A stretch of DNA of 64,000 bases from Faecalicatena absiana (GCA_017309015.1 JAEDAG010000007.1:47417-111416), one strand, 5' to 3'; shown: positions 19,061-29,705, counted from the first letter of the stretch. Numbers and translations: made by a program. Notes: a model not told the origin generated them from the sequence alone.

Positions 19061-20080
19061 ATGAGACTAACATTTAAAAAATACGGCTGGCTTCAAGGGA
19101 GAGACCTTTGCGAGTTTGTCCTGGAAAATGATCATGGTATGTCTGTTAAGCTCCTGAACTACGGGGCCACTTTAGAAGACGTGGCTGTTCCGGTAGATGG
19201 GGCAAAGCGCCATGTCATCCTCTCTTTAAAGCAAGCAGAGGATTATAGCAAAGAGCGCAATTTCTTAGGCGGGACGGTTGGCCGGATTGCCGGCCGGGTC
19301 TGGCGCGGGCAGTGGAAGAACGGTGACCATATCCTCCAATTGCCAATCAACGATGGCGAAAATCACATTCACGGCGGCTTTGGGACCGACCAGCAGGTTT
19401 GGTCCTTCAGACCAGAGCGGGGGGAAGACTTTGTCTCCGTTCACTTCAGTTTGCTTGATCCAGATGGTCATAATGGCTTTCCCGGCAACCTGCAGCTGGA
19501 GGCAACTTACACTTTGAATAATTCTGGTGAACTTTTGTATGATTTGACGGCGTACTCAGACAAGCTGACAATTTTTAACCCGACCAACCATACTTACTTT
19601 TGCCTGGACGGCCTGGGGACCGAGATCAACCAGACCAGGCTGTTTCTTGACGCGGACTATTATCTGCCAGTGAAGGAAGATGGCTTGCCGGTCGGCGGAA
19701 TGGAGTCAGTTGAAGGCACGGCTTTTGACTTCAGAAAGGGCAAGAGCATGGGGGAAGCCTTAAAGAGCGGGGATGCACAGATTGCCTTGCGTGAGGGGCT
19801 GGATCATCCATTTATTTTGAATGGGCAAAAGACTGCTGCTAAAGTTGTGGCTAGCGATGGCAAGGTTTCTATGAAGATGAGCACGAACGCGCCAGCAATC
19901 ATCATTTATACGGCCAACAGTTTTGGCAAGGGGGAAAAGCTGGTCAAAGACCTGCCGCAATATGGTGGCTTGACCTTAGAGGCCCAAAACGCGCCTGCTC
20001 CGAGCAATGACTTGCGTGAAATTACGCTTGAGCCAGGTAAGACTTGGCGCCGACACGTCAGCTGGAAGTTTGACTATTAA
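19061..20080 (+). CDS. galM: Aldose 1-epimerase (galactose mutarotase)
   Basis: This 339-residue enzyme interconverts alpha and beta galactose so that GalK can use it. An ATG ten bases after AAAGGA is taken as start; a TTG eight codons upstream has no ribosome site. Conserved features are LNYGATLEDVAVP, the FLGGTVGRIAGR block, the catalytic His of NPTNHTYFCLDG, and LTLEAQNAPAPSND near the end. It is divergent from galK-galT across less than 100 bp. Confidence 0.92.
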   Translation: MRLTFKKYGWLQGRDLCEFVLENDHGMSVKLLNYGATLEDVAVPVDGAKRHVILSLKQAEDYSKERNFLGGTVGRIAGRVWRGQWKNGDHILQLPINDGENHIHGGFGTDQQVWSFRPERGEDFVSVHFSLLDPDGHNGFPGNLQLEATYTLNNSGELLYDLTAYSDKLTIFNPTNHTYFCLDGLGTEINQTRLFLDADYYLPVKEDGLPVGGMESVEGTAFDFRKGKSMGEALKSGDAQIALREGLDHPFILNGQKTAAKVVASDGKVSMKMSTNAPAIIIYTANSFGKGEKLVKDLPQYGGLTLEAQNAPAPSNDLREITLEPGKTWRRHVSWKFDY

Positions 20081-20138
20081 TGAATTCTTAGTTCAATCCC
20101 AAAATAATCGAAAGCTAACACAAGAAAGAAGCAGAAAA

Positions 20139-20581
20139 ATGATTTTAACGGTCACAATGAATCCATCAATTGATATTTCTTATCCACTTGTGAACATCTG
20201 AAGATTGATGACGTCAATCGGGGTGATAAGGTCAGCAAAGTTGTCGGTGGTAAAGGCTTAAACGTATCCAAGGTTATTAACATTCTAAATTGTGATCTTT
20301 TAGCTACGGGGATTACCGGTGGCTACTTTGGTAAATTTATCGAAAAGCAGCTTTTTGACCTGGACCTGCCTTATAAGTTCTATCACATTGACCAAGAGAC
20401 TCGCAGCTGCATTGCCATTCTTCATGATGGTGGTAAGCAGACCGAAGTGCTTGAAGCAGGTCCAACCTTAACTGAAGTAGATGGGGACAAGTTCTTGGAT
20501 CACTTCAAAGGTTTGCTCAATGATGCTTCTATGGTTACCATGTCTGGTTCTTTGCAGCGAGGACTGTCCAGTGATTACTAA
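20139..20581 (+). pseudogene. lacC: lacC-like tagatose-6-phosphate kinase remnant
   Basis: The first 20 codons read MILTVTMNPSIDISYPL and then hit a stop. A 2-bp insertion near 20189-20192 (CTTGTGAAC for CTTGAAC) shifts the frame. The next frame continues as EHLKIDDVNRGDKVSK and GGKGLNVSKV, typical of the PfkB-type tagatose-6-phosphate or 1-phosphofructokinase family. The coding sequence breaks off after VTMSGSLQRGLSSDY, at about half the family length of 310 residues, where it is joined to a lacX fragment. The ATP-binding C-terminal half is missing, so no activity is expected. Confidence 0.8.
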
Positions 20582-21062
20582 TCGAATTAACAACTTTACT
20601 GCAAATACGATGTACTATTCGTTGGGTTTCCACCCTGCTTTCAATATTGAAGGCGATGTGGCTGACTACCGCTTAGACTTTGCACCAGAACAGGAGAAGC
20701 TGACAGATTTGCTGATTGATCCAGCACCATTTAGAAGTGAAAAAGAAGCAGCGGTTGAGCTCAAGGACTCCAGTCTGCCATTGAGCTATCCAATGCTGGA
20801 CAAAGGCCTTAAAATCTATAATGCTGATGATATTTCGACTGTTAAACTAACTAGCAGTCATACCCACTCAATTACCATGGATCTGCACGACTTTCCTTTC
20901 TTAGCCGTTTGGAGTCCAGAAAAGAAGCAGGCATCTTTTGTCTGTGTTGAGGCCTTTCGTGGGTTGTCAGATCAGTATGGCAAGGTGGGAGAGCTAAAAG
21001 AAAGGGGAACAAGTTGTTTTCCCAGAGTTGTACAATTTGCTGGCAACGTCGATTACTTTTAA
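20565..21062 (+). pseudogene. lacX: lacX-like galactose mutarotase family remnant (C-terminal half)
   Basis: From about 20570 a different frame encodes VITNRINNFTANTMYYSLGFHPAFN and continues to 21062. This is the C-terminal half of the LacX / aldose-1-epimerase-like family. The N-terminal half, its start codon and everything between lacC and lacX have been deleted. The fragment reads without further stops, so the deletion may be fairly recent. Together with lacC and the downstream lacR-type regulator it looks like what is left of a lactose/galactose tagatose-6-phosphate operon. Confidence 0.75.
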
Positions 21063-21260
21063 TTAAGTGGTAATTAGGCCAATTTTGGCCCAAAATAAAC
21101 AATTCATTGTTAAGGCTGACGCTTTTTTGTTCGAATTTGTCAAAAAGGTGTCAGCTTTTTCATACATTTGTTTTAGAATTATAGGAGAGAGCAGTGGAAA
21201 CACAGTCATCTCGGTGGAAAAGTTTGCAAAAAGCAAATGAATTTGTTTTGTTAAAAAGTG

Positions 21261-21321
21261 TTGAAAAAAGTGTTTGCAGATGTTATATTGTGTTTGTAAG
21301 TGAACATAATCAAACATCTGC
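21261..21321 (+). promoter_or_regulatory. lacR promoter with inverted repeat
   Basis: TTGAAA (21261-21266), 17 bp and TATATT (21284-21289) form a promoter. The perfect 8-bp arms GCAGATGT (21276-21283) and ACATCTGC (21314-21321) flank the start site region and may be an operator for autoregulation. Confidence 0.6.
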
Positions 21322-21339
21322 TATCAAGAGGCATATAGT

Positions 21340-22101
21340 ATGTTAAAAAGAGAACGTCTTGATCAGATAATGAAGATGGTTACCGAGGAGAACTTCATCT
21401 CGGTCGCTGATTTAGCGAAAAGCCTGCAGGTCTCAGAAATGACGATCCGCCGCGACTTAGACGAGTTGTCCAAGTCTGGCAAGGTGATCCGCCTGCATGG
21501 CGGCGCTCAAGCCATTTCCAGCCAGGACGGGGTGGAGCAGAGCTTCCAGCAGAAGCGGGGCATTCACATCCAAGAGAAGCAGGAAATTGCTAAAATTGCC
21601 GCGTCGCTGGTACACGACGGCGATACGATCTATGTTGGCCCCGGAACCACTTTGGAAACTATGGTCGCTGACTTAAAACAAGAGAACTTGCGGATCGTGA
21701 CCAATTCGCTGCCGGTCTTTAAGGAAGCCCGGGAGAATCCGCATAATTACGAGCTGATTCTGGTAGGCGGTTCCTATCGCCGGGTCAGCGGGACTTTTTA
21801 CGGCGCCCTGTCCAACAACGAATTGGATGCCATGAACTACGATCAGGCTTTCGTTGGCGTCAATGGCATCAGCGATGCGGCCTTGCTCACCGCGGACATC
21901 GAAGAAGGGCAGACGCAGAGCATTGGCCTGCGAAATTCCCAGCGGCGGATCATCGTCGCGGACATGTATAAGTTTAACCACCGCGACTTCTACCAGTTCT
22001 ACAACCTGTATGACATCGATGAATTGGTTACCAATCCCCAAGTTTCTCCTGATATTCTGGAATACTACCGGCAATATACTTCGATACGCACGAGTATTTA
22101 G
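21340..22101 (+). CDS. lacR: DeoR-family sugar regulator, LacR-like
   Basis: This 253-residue regulator has an N-terminal DeoR helix-turn-helix (VADLAKSLQVSEMTIRRDLD, about 22-41) and a C-terminal sugar-phosphate sensor domain with VGPGTTLETM and GVNGIS. LacR proteins of lactic acid bacteria respond to tagatose-6-phosphate and control the lac PTS/tagatose genes. Here the nearest such genes are the broken lacC and lacX, so this may be an orphan or may control genes elsewhere. The gene itself is intact with a normal length and promoter. Confidence 0.75.
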   Translation: MLKRERLDQIMKMVTEENFISVADLAKSLQVSEMTIRRDLDELSKSGKVIRLHGGAQAISSQDGVEQSFQQKRGIHIQEKQEIAKIAASLVHDGDTIYVGPGTTLETMVADLKQENLRIVTNSLPVFKEARENPHNYELILVGGSYRRVSGTFYGALSNNELDAMNYDQAFVGVNGISDAALLTADIEEGQTQSIGLRNSQRRIIVADMYKFNHRDFYQFYNLYDIDELVTNPQVSPDILEYYRQYTSIRTSI

Positions 22102-22205
22102 GAACTAGATGAAAGGGAGCATGCAGATGAACTAGTGGATTTTGCTCGTTAGACTAAACTTTTACCTACATTTTTGATATATTTCGCAAAACCATATTCA
22201 AAACA

Positions 22206-22243
22206 AGCAAAAAGCAAGCTGACCAATCGTCGGCTTGCTTTTT
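22206..22243. terminator. Bidirectional terminator
   Basis: An AAAAAGCAAGC / GCTTGCTTTTT stem lies between the converging lacR-like and zinc-ribbon genes. Confidence 0.8.
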
Positions 22244-22273
22244 AATTTGTTTTCTGTTGATATCGTCGCTGTC

Positions 22274-23572
22274 TTAATCATTAATAGCGTCATTAAAGGC
22301 GTTTTTTGCGGCTTGGTTTTGTGAGACATTGAAGTTTGGCTTGCCATCGCTGCCTGAGTAGGTGTGGTTCTCAGCATCATGGTTGGCGCCAGTGTCGACC
22401 AGGACGACAGGGTGGTTAGCCTTGTTAAAGGCAAAGACGTAGGTGACTTCGTCATCGTTGTCATTGAAGACGGCAACGACGCGGTAGTCGTAGGTTGAGT
22501 CGGAACTCCAGCTCCAGCCCATGGAAACCGGACTGCCGCCTACCGTAGCGCTCTTGAAGGCATCTGGGAACTTGCCGCTGGTTACGGTGTCGAATTTATC
22601 ACCCATGTAATGGAAATCGTAGGACTGGTCTTGAAGTGCGTCATCGTCTTCAGACTCATCATCGAAGTCATCGCCAAGCTCATCATTCTGGTCGCTGCTC
22701 CACAGGTCATTCTTGGTTCCCTCGGCTGGCCGGCTTGATCTTGAGCTTGAATGAGCTGAGGCACTGGATGCACTGGAAGCGGAGCTGGCCTTGCTTGCCT
22801 TGCTTGAGCTGGCGGCACTAGCGGCGGAAGCGCTTGGACTTGCTTGACTGCTGTCCAGGGTCAGGTCCACGGTCGTGTTGCCGTCAACTGCCGCTTTAGC
22901 GGTCTTGGTAGCATGTTGCGGACCGACCAGCTTGAAGCTGTAGTTGCCAAAAATGTAGCTTGAAGGCAGCTTGGTTGCTCCGGAGGCCAGCTTAGCGGTC
23001 TTGGCCCCGTCAACGTAAAGAACGCCAGGCATGTTGGTCTTGACTGTTGGCTTGTAGGTCTTGACCATCAGCTTGTATTTTGGATAGATCAAGAAGTAGC
23101 GTCCGCTCGTGACCAAGGAGATCTTGTCCTTGGAGTGTGGCACGTAGGCAGAACTCTGGAAGCTGCTGATTAGCTCATTGGCCTTGGAAGGGTGAGCCTG
23201 GTAGTACTTCTGCAGTGGCAGGACGCTGTTTGAGCTGACTTCGAAACTGGAGTCGTCAGTCGTCACGTAGGGCGACAGGTCCTGGCTAGTGTTCTTCATG
23301 GCCGTGCTGATTTCAGCCAGCTGCTTGTCCTTGCTGTAGTTGGCCCGGCCCACGAAGTAGAGGCCAATCAAGGCCAAGGCGACGACCGCGGCACTGATGC
23401 CCCAGACGGCCTTTTTCTTGCTCCTGCCTTGAGTCTGGGTACTGGTCCCCATGATGGTCGTGGCTTTAGTTGTGGCTGGCGTGTTGCTTTCATCGCCCAG
23501 CGGCGCGCCGCAGTTCTTGCAGAACTTGGCGTTGGGCTTGTTCTCCGCCCAGCAGTTTGGACATTTGATCAT
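22274..23572 (-). CDS. Zinc-ribbon membrane-anchored extracellular protein (TcaA/DUF4767-like)
   Basis: This 432-residue protein starts with a CPNC...CKNC zinc ribbon (residues 4-24). One transmembrane segment follows (about 54-75, AVWGISAAVVALALIGLYFV), so the rest is outside. Residues about 80-230 resemble TcaA-type repeats seen in cell-envelope proteins. A long Ser/Ala/Lys-rich linker (about 235-275) and an acidic stretch lead to a C-terminal domain beginning LWSSDQNDEL, which looks like DUF4767 of lactobacillar lipoproteins. A role in envelope stress sensing is plausible from the architecture alone. Confidence 0.6.
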   Translation of the reverse strand: MIKCPNCWAENKPNAKFCKNCGAPLGDESNTPATTKATTIMGTSTQTQGRSKKKAVWGISAAVVALALIGLYFVGRANYSKDKQLAEISTAMKNTSQDLSPYVTTDDSSFEVSSNSVLPLQKYYQAHPSKANELISSFQSSAYVPHSKDKISLVTSGRYFLIYPKYKLMVKTYKPTVKTNMPGVLYVDGAKTAKLASGATKLPSSYIFGNYSFKLVGPQHATKTAKAAVDGNTTVDLTLDSSQASPSASAASAASSSKASKASSASSASSASAHSSSRSSRPAEGTKNDLWSSDQNDELGDDFDDESEDDDALQDQSYDFHYMGDKFDTVTSGKFPDAFKSATVGGSPVSMGWSWSSDSTYDYRVVAVFNDNDDEVTYVFAFNKANHPVVLVDTGANHDAENHTYSGSDGKPNFNVSQNQAAKNAFNDAIND

Positions 23573-23793
23573 TTTTTCTTACTCCCCTTTATATGTACAG
23601 ATAATAGTTAATGGTAAGCCATCAAGCGGGAAAAAACAAGGCCTGGCGGGGACTTAGCCATTTGAAAAGCGTTTCAGGCTGTTTGCATTTTACTTTATAT
23701 TTTGCCAAAAATCCAGCTTTCTTTTTGCATAAGACAAGCCAAAAATGACCGCTTTTTTCGCTCAGATGAAAATTATTGCCGCGGAAAGTATTG

Positions 23794-23973
23794 TAGAATA
23801 CTTTATGAAGCGATTAGGACCAGCGCCTACCTGCTAGTCCTGATCGGCGTCGGCACTTGCCAACCATGGCAGTCGGCGTAAAGCCCCAGGTTTTAGGACT
23901 TAGGGTCTGGCTCTTATACTTAATTTATCTTTTCACAACTTTGGCCCGGGTGCGTTGCCCGGGCCTTTTTTTT
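23794..23973 (+). ncRNA. Orphan structured RNA candidate, possibly 6S-like
   Basis: No protein-coding frame fits here. A possible -10 TAGAAT (23794-23799) is followed by nested pairings: CCAG (23820-23823) with CTGG (23907-23910), CTAGTCCT (23834-23841) with AGGACTTAG (23895-23903), and a terminal TGCCA-ACCA-TGGCA hairpin. A very strong terminator closes it. One long, interrupted hairpin with a promoter and terminator of its own and no downstream gene resembles 6S RNA; lacto-usp RNAs are another candidate. I cannot confirm the family by reading. Confidence 0.45.
23943..23973 (+). terminator. Strong terminator of the orphan RNA
   Basis: A perfect 8-bp all-GC stem GGCCCGGG / CCCGGGCC with a seven-base loop is followed by eight T. 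Confidence 0.9.
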
Positions 23974-23998
23974 GGTAGAGCGTGTCAAAACATCGGCA

Positions 23999-24310
23999 GT
24001 TGGGTACTTTTAGGGGATCATTTTGGTCAAAACTGCGGTAGTTGGGTACTTTTAGGGGATCATTTTGGTCAAAACTGCGGTAGTTGGGTACTTTTGGGGG
24101 ATAAAATTTTTGAAAAGGGGCGTATTTAGGTATTTTTAGGGGTAAAAAATCCCCGTAAAGTCCCCAACTAAAGTCAAAATTGCGAAATTCATCCCTATAA
24201 AGTCCCCAACTAAAGCCGAAATCGCGAAATTCATCCCCGTAAAGTCCCCAACTAAAGCCGGAATCGCGAAATTCATCCCCGTAAAGTCCCCAACTAAAGC
24301 CAAAAACTTC
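23999..24310. repeat. Head-to-head array of 42-bp repeats (4 forward + 4 reverse)
   Basis: Forward units begin with GTTGGGTACTTTT at 23999, 24041 and 24083, plus a degenerate one near 24125. Reverse units with CCCCGTAAAGTCCCCAAC occur at 24151, 24193, 24235 and 24277. The period is exactly 42 bp. The two arms meet at a GGGG-TAAAAAA-TCCCC hairpin near 24137-24154, so the whole locus can fold into one long imperfect hairpin. Because 42 is a multiple of three, stop-free frames arise here; I regard them as non-coding. Confidence 0.9.
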
Positions 24311-24322
24311 GTGATCCAATAG

Positions 24323-24364
24323 AAAAAATGATCAAGATTGCAAACACAGTCTTGATCGTTTTTC
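24323..24364 (-). terminator. Terminator of the phospho-beta-glucosidase gene
   Basis: A GATCAAGA / TCTTGATC stem is followed on the minus strand by a T run. Confidence 0.7.
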
Positions 24365-24391
24365 GTTTAGATGCGAGTAAAATTGTTCCGC

Positions 24392-25867
<1,476 letters not shown>

Positions 25868-25909
25868 TCAGTATATAACGACTTGTTTTCACTGTTTCGC
25901 TTCTCTTCA

Positions 25910-25923
25910 GGAAACCGCTTACG
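25910..25923 (-). promoter_or_regulatory. Probable cre site upstream of the GH1 gene
   Basis: On the minus strand CGTAAGCGGTTTCC matches the cre consensus at 12 of 14 positions, about 75 bp before the start codon. The rest of this 374-bp gap holds the hairpin repeat at 26092 and a terminator. Confidence 0.45.
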
Positions 25924-26091
25924 AAAGTGATTATAGTTGGGATCGCTCATTAATGCAAGGGGAGCTGCATAGCGCTTTTTGTCGAAAAAATAGCACTTTG
26001 ACCAGTTGGTGTTTGCTTGATGATGCGATTTGACTTTGTCTGCGGCAGTTGTGGGGATTGGCTGGCGCGGATTTTGTTTTAGTTGGGTACT

Positions 26092-26124
26092 TTTCCAAAG
26101 CCTTTTTCCCGAAAGATCCCCAAC
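26092..26124. repeat. Single inverted copy of the GTTGGGTACTTTT repeat
   Basis: GTTGGGTACTTTTC pairs imperfectly with GAAAGATCCCCAAC across a 12-base loop. It has the same motif as the 42-bp arrays at 24.0 and 31-33 kb, reduced to one unit per arm. Confidence 0.7.
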
Positions 26125-26159
26125 TGCTTTTAAAAAAATCGCCCAACCAAAGATGGCAC

Positions 26160-26190
26160 ACAAAAACACTCATCTGACCTAGATGAGTGC
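26160..26190 (-). terminator. Terminator of the amino acid permease gene (repeat-family type)
   Basis: A CACTCATCT / AGATGAGTG stem is followed on the minus strand by TTTTTGTG. Nearly the same hairpin ends the gene clusters at 34.6 and 48.4 kb. Confidence 0.75.
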
Positions 26191-26211
26191 GGAAATCAAT
26201 GTTTTAACTTA

Positions 26212-27606
26212 CTAGCTTAAGCGCGGGTTGGCACCGCGGTGCTTCTCGCTGATCCAGCACCAGCTGCCGAACAAGAGGGTCCAGGCCACGGCCAGGGTAG
26301 CACCGAAGACGTCAGCCTTGATGAAGAAGAGGCTGAAGAAAATGACCAGGAAGAAGGCGATGGTCAAAGGACTTGCGACCTTGTAGAAAGGCATCTTGAA
26401 GCCGTCTTCCATGAAATCGCTGGAAGCACGGTACTTGCGGTGGGCAAAAAGGGCCAGAACGTAGACCAAGATGTACATGTCGCTGGTTGCCCCAGCTACG
26501 GTGCCGAAGACTTCAATCGCGGTGCTTGAAAAACTCATGATTGGCGCGATCAGCATCAAAGCAACTGAAACCGCGATCCCCGCGGCCGGCACGCCGTTGG
26601 TGGAAATCTTGGCGAAGTGCTTATTAAGGAAGGAATCCTTTGGTGCCTCTTCAGCCAATTGGAAGAAGTGGCGGCCAGCTGAGAAGATCCCGGAGTTAAG
26701 CGAAGAAGCCGCGGCCGTCAAGACGACGAAGTTGAAGATTGAGGCCACGGCATTGAAGCCGGCAATCTTGAAGACTTGAACGAAAGGACTTGATCCGCTC
26801 GTGATCTTGCCCCAAGGGATGACGCACATGATTACGACCAGGGTCGCGATGTAGAACAAGAGGATCCGGAGCAGGGTTTCGTTGACAGCCTTCTTGATGA
26901 CCTTCTTCGGGTTCTTGGCTTCACCGATGGTGATGGTCACGAATTCAATCCCGGCAAAGGAGAAGAAGACCATTGGAAAGGCGGTGAAGAAGGCATACTT
27001 GCCCTTTGGCAAAAGGGAAAAATTGCCGGTAAAGTTGCTCAAGCTGGCGTGGCCGACCGGGGTCTTAGCGTTCATGGCAACCATGATGATCCCCGTCACG
27101 ACTAGGGAGACGATAGCGATGATCTTGATCATGGCAAACCAGAATTCCGTTTCCCCGAACAGTCTGGCGGCCGTCAGGTTAAGCAGGGTCAACAGGCCCA
27201 AGACCGCAACTTCAATCAGCCAGGCTGGCAGGTTGGGCAGCCAGTACTGGACATAAGTCGAAACGGCGGTCAGTTCCGCCATGCAGGCAAAGAGGATGCC
27301 GATCCAGTAGGTCCAGCCGGCAAAGCGTCCGGCCGCGTCGCCCAGATATCTGGTGATGAAGGAGACGAAGGTGTGACTGTTGCAGTCAAAGTAGAACATT
27401 TCCCCCAAGGCCCGCAAGAGAAAGAAGAAGAACAGGCCCATGATGGCGTAGATAAAAATAACTGACGGGCCAGTAGCGGAAATCGTGGTCCCTGCCCCCA
27501 AGAAGAGGCCAGTCCCGATCGTGCCGCCAATGGCAATCATCTGCACGTGCCGGTTGGACAAGGAGCGGATGGTCCCGTCCGCGTTTTCAATGCTGCGATC
27601 TTCCAT
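26212..27606 (-). CDS. Amino acid permease (APC superfamily)
   Basis: This 464-residue transporter has about 12 hydrophobic segments. The APC signature near the start is HVQMIAIGGTIGTGLFLGAG (20-39), followed by FSFAGIEFVTITIGEAKNP in the middle, typical of the amino acid transporter family that includes basic and aromatic amino acid permeases. The substrate cannot be told. The ATG lies eight bases after AAAGGA. A paralogue follows directly upstream on the same strand (27810-28694) but lacks the middle; the two are alike throughout their shared parts, so they come from a tandem duplication. Confidence 0.85.
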   Translation of the reverse strand: MEDRSIENADGTIRSLSNRHVQMIAIGGTIGTGLFLGAGTTISATGPSVIFIYAIMGLFFFFLLRALGEMFYFDCNSHTFVSFITRYLGDAAGRFAGWTYWIGILFACMAELTAVSTYVQYWLPNLPAWLIEVAVLGLLTLLNLTAARLFGETEFWFAMIKIIAIVSLVVTGIIMVAMNAKTPVGHASLSNFTGNFSLLPKGKYAFFTAFPMVFFSFAGIEFVTITIGEAKNPKKVIKKAVNETLLRILLFYIATLVVIMCVIPWGKITSGSSPFVQVFKIAGFNAVASIFNFVVLTAAASSLNSGIFSAGRHFFQLAEEAPKDSFLNKHFAKISTNGVPAAGIAVSVALMLIAPIMSFSSTAIEVFGTVAGATSDMYILVYVLALFAHRKYRASSDFMEDGFKMPFYKVASPLTIAFFLVIFFSLFFIKADVFGATLAVAWTLLFGSWCWISEKHRGANPRLS

Positions 27607-27712
27607 AAGCAATTCCTTTCATGCAAGTAAATTAAAAACAAATAAGAATCAGTAGCTTTATAATATAATCTTCAGCATTTTTTGTAAAGCAAAATCGATT
27701 TGCAAAAGTGTA

Positions 27713-27753
27713 AAAAAAACAGGCCTCCAAAACAAAATGAAGTTGGAGACCTG
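27713..27753 (-). terminator. Terminator after the deleted permease copy
   Basis: A CAGGTCTCCAA / TTGGAGGCCTG stem is followed by eight T on the minus strand. Confidence 0.75.
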
Positions 27754-27809
27754 CTAAGCTTAAATATATTCTGTTTCAGTCGACTAAAACTAAATAAAAT
27801 TAGCCAAGC

Positions 27810-28694
27810 CTAGGAATTTACCTTTTTTCGCCGTTCCCTGATCCAGCACCAGCTGCCGAAAAACAGGGTCCAAAGGACGGACAGGGTCGCGCCAAAGACG
27901 TCGTTTGGAATGAAGAAGAGGCTGAAGAAGATGATCAAGAAGAACAAGATGGTCAAAGGACTGGCCACCTGGTAAAGCGGCATCTTAAAGCCGTCTTCCA
28001 TAAAGTCGCTTGACTGCCGGTACTTGCGGTGGGCCAGAAGGGCCAGAACGTAGACCAGGATGAACATGTCGCTGGTTGCCCCGGCAACCTTGCTGAAGAC
28101 CTCAATCGCCGCGCTGGAGAAGCTCAGGGCCGGCGCGATGAGGACGAAGCAGACGGAAACGAGCAATCCGCGGGCCGGCACACCATTTGGTGAGATTTTG
28201 GCAAAATGCTTCTTAAGGAAGGAACCCTTTGGCGCTTCTTCGGCCAGCTGGAAGAGGTGGCGGCCAGAAGAGAAGATGCAGGAGTTCAAGGCACTTGCCG
28301 CTGCCGTGAGGACGATAAAGTTAAAGACGGAAGCGACCGCGTTGAAGCCGGCGATCTGGAAGACCTGAACGAAGGGGGAGCTGCTTGCGGAAATCGTCCA
28401 CCAAGGGATGACGCACATGATCACGACCAAGGTCGCGATGTAGAACAAGAGAATCCGGAGCAAAGTTTCGTTGACGGCCTTCTTGATGACGTGCTGGGGA
28501 TCCTTGGCCTCGCCGATAGTGATGGTCACGAATTCAATCCCGGCAAAGACGACTGATGGTCCAGTGGCCGAAATGGTGGTCCCAGCCCCCAAGAAGAGGC
28601 CAGTCCCGATCGTGCCGCCAATCGCGATCATCTGCACGTGGCGGTTGGACAGAGAGCGGATGGTCCCGTCCCTGTTTTCGATTTTGTCTGCCAT
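27810..28694 (-). pseudogene. Amino acid permease paralogue with large in-frame deletion
   Basis: This 294-residue frame has a good ribosome site (AAGGAG) and aligns end to end with its neighbour, except that SATGPSVV is joined directly to FAGIEFVTITIGEAK. About 170 residues, covering transmembrane segments 2 to 6, are gone without a frame change. With half the membrane core missing, transport is very unlikely. The reading frame is otherwise clean, which suggests a recent deletion. Confidence 0.8.
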
Positions 28695-28854
28695 GTTAAG
28701 ACTCCTTAAATTTAAATTAGAAACAAAACAATAAGTCCATAATATAGATAATAGTTGTTTTTGTAAAGGAAAAATCTTATAAATGACAGAAAGCAGGCCT
28801 TCATTCCTAATAAAGGAACGCAGGCCTGGCAGTTTGCTGATCTTGCTATTTAAT

Positions 28855-29616
28855 TTAGCAATCGAGGAGGCCAAGCAGCGGCTTGCACTTGTCCAGCGGA
28901 TAGGGGGCGTCAGGCGCGGCGTGCAGCTCAACGCGCTTGACGCGGACGGTCTTCAGCTCCTGGCCGGCCTGGACGATGCCTACCGCGCCTGCATAAGCCT
29001 GGACTTGGTCAGCCAGGTAGCAGTACTCCCGGTCGCTGTCTTCATCATCGTCAGTGAAAGCAACGATGGCAAAGGCATGCTGGCCGGCCGCGGGCAGGAT
29101 CCGGTTTGTCCAGCAGATGCCTTGGCAGCTGGCGGGCAGGTACTTGCGCAAGAGGGCTGCCAGGTCAGCGCCATTGAAGCATGGTTCTGTCCAAGTAGGC
29201 AAATAGCCTTTCCAGACCTGCAGGTCCTCGTCTTCAAAGCGCAGCTTCAGCTCGTCGTCTAGGTCACTGGCTTGGCCTGCTGCCTCCTGCTCAGTGAAAT
29301 ACTGGCGGAAGCTGGTCAAAAGATAGTCCGCCGTCTGCTTAGGCAGGGTGAAGCGGTGGCGCTCCCGGCAGCGCACCTTGGCATTCAGGCCAGGAAAGCT
29401 AAGTGGCGGTATTTCGGAATCCGTGACCAAGTCGAAGGCGGAATAGCTGCCATGGCCATTGCTCATTAAGCTGAGCCGCTGCTTGCAGTCCTGGATGAGC
29501 ACGTCATTACCCGGCAAAAATTCAGAAGTTTGCAGGATGGTCATGGGGTTGTTGACAAGAGTGAGCTTTTTGATGGGACCTAAGTCGCTGATTTTGTTCA
29601 CGGTTGTATGTTTCAT
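28855..29616 (-). CDS. Hypothetical protein
   Basis: This 253-residue soluble protein is acidic and has no signal peptide or membrane segment. It is unusually rich in Cys and Asp, with a DDDEDSDREYCYLADQ stretch near residue 190. I do not recognise the family. It stands alone between the deleted permease gene and pepV, on the same strand. It begins MKHTTVNKISDLGPIKKL, and an AGGCAG sequence upstream is only a fair ribosome site. A regular, stop-free reading frame and GC-rich codon use like its neighbours support it as a real gene. Confidence 0.6.
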   Translation of the reverse strand: MKHTTVNKISDLGPIKKLTLVNNPMTILQTSEFLPGNDVLIQDCKQRLSLMSNGHGSYSAFDLVTDSEIPPLSFPGLNAKVRCRERHRFTLPKQTADYLLTSFRQYFTEQEAAGQASDLDDELKLRFEDEDLQVWKGYLPTWTEPCFNGADLAALLRKYLPASCQGICWTNRILPAAGQHAFAIVAFTDDDEDSDREYCYLADQVQAYAGAVGIVQAGQELKTVRVKRVELHAAPDAPYPLDKCKPLLGLLDC

Positions 29617-29674
29617 AATCTGCCTCGCTTTTTTTGCAATTGTCGATATTGGTTTGAGCTAAGGCAATTTTAGC

Positions 29675-29705
29675 AAAAAGAAAAAGCGATGCAACCGCAC
29701 CGCTT
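29675..29705 (-). terminator. Terminator of pepV
   Basis: An AAAAGCG / CGCTTTT stem with a twelve-base loop is followed by T-rich sequence on the minus strand. Confidence 0.65.

Noticed and set aside
23933..24319. A minus-strand frame with FSWGLYGDEFRD repeats
   Set aside because: It arises from the 42-bp units and overlaps the RNA terminator. No start signal is seen.
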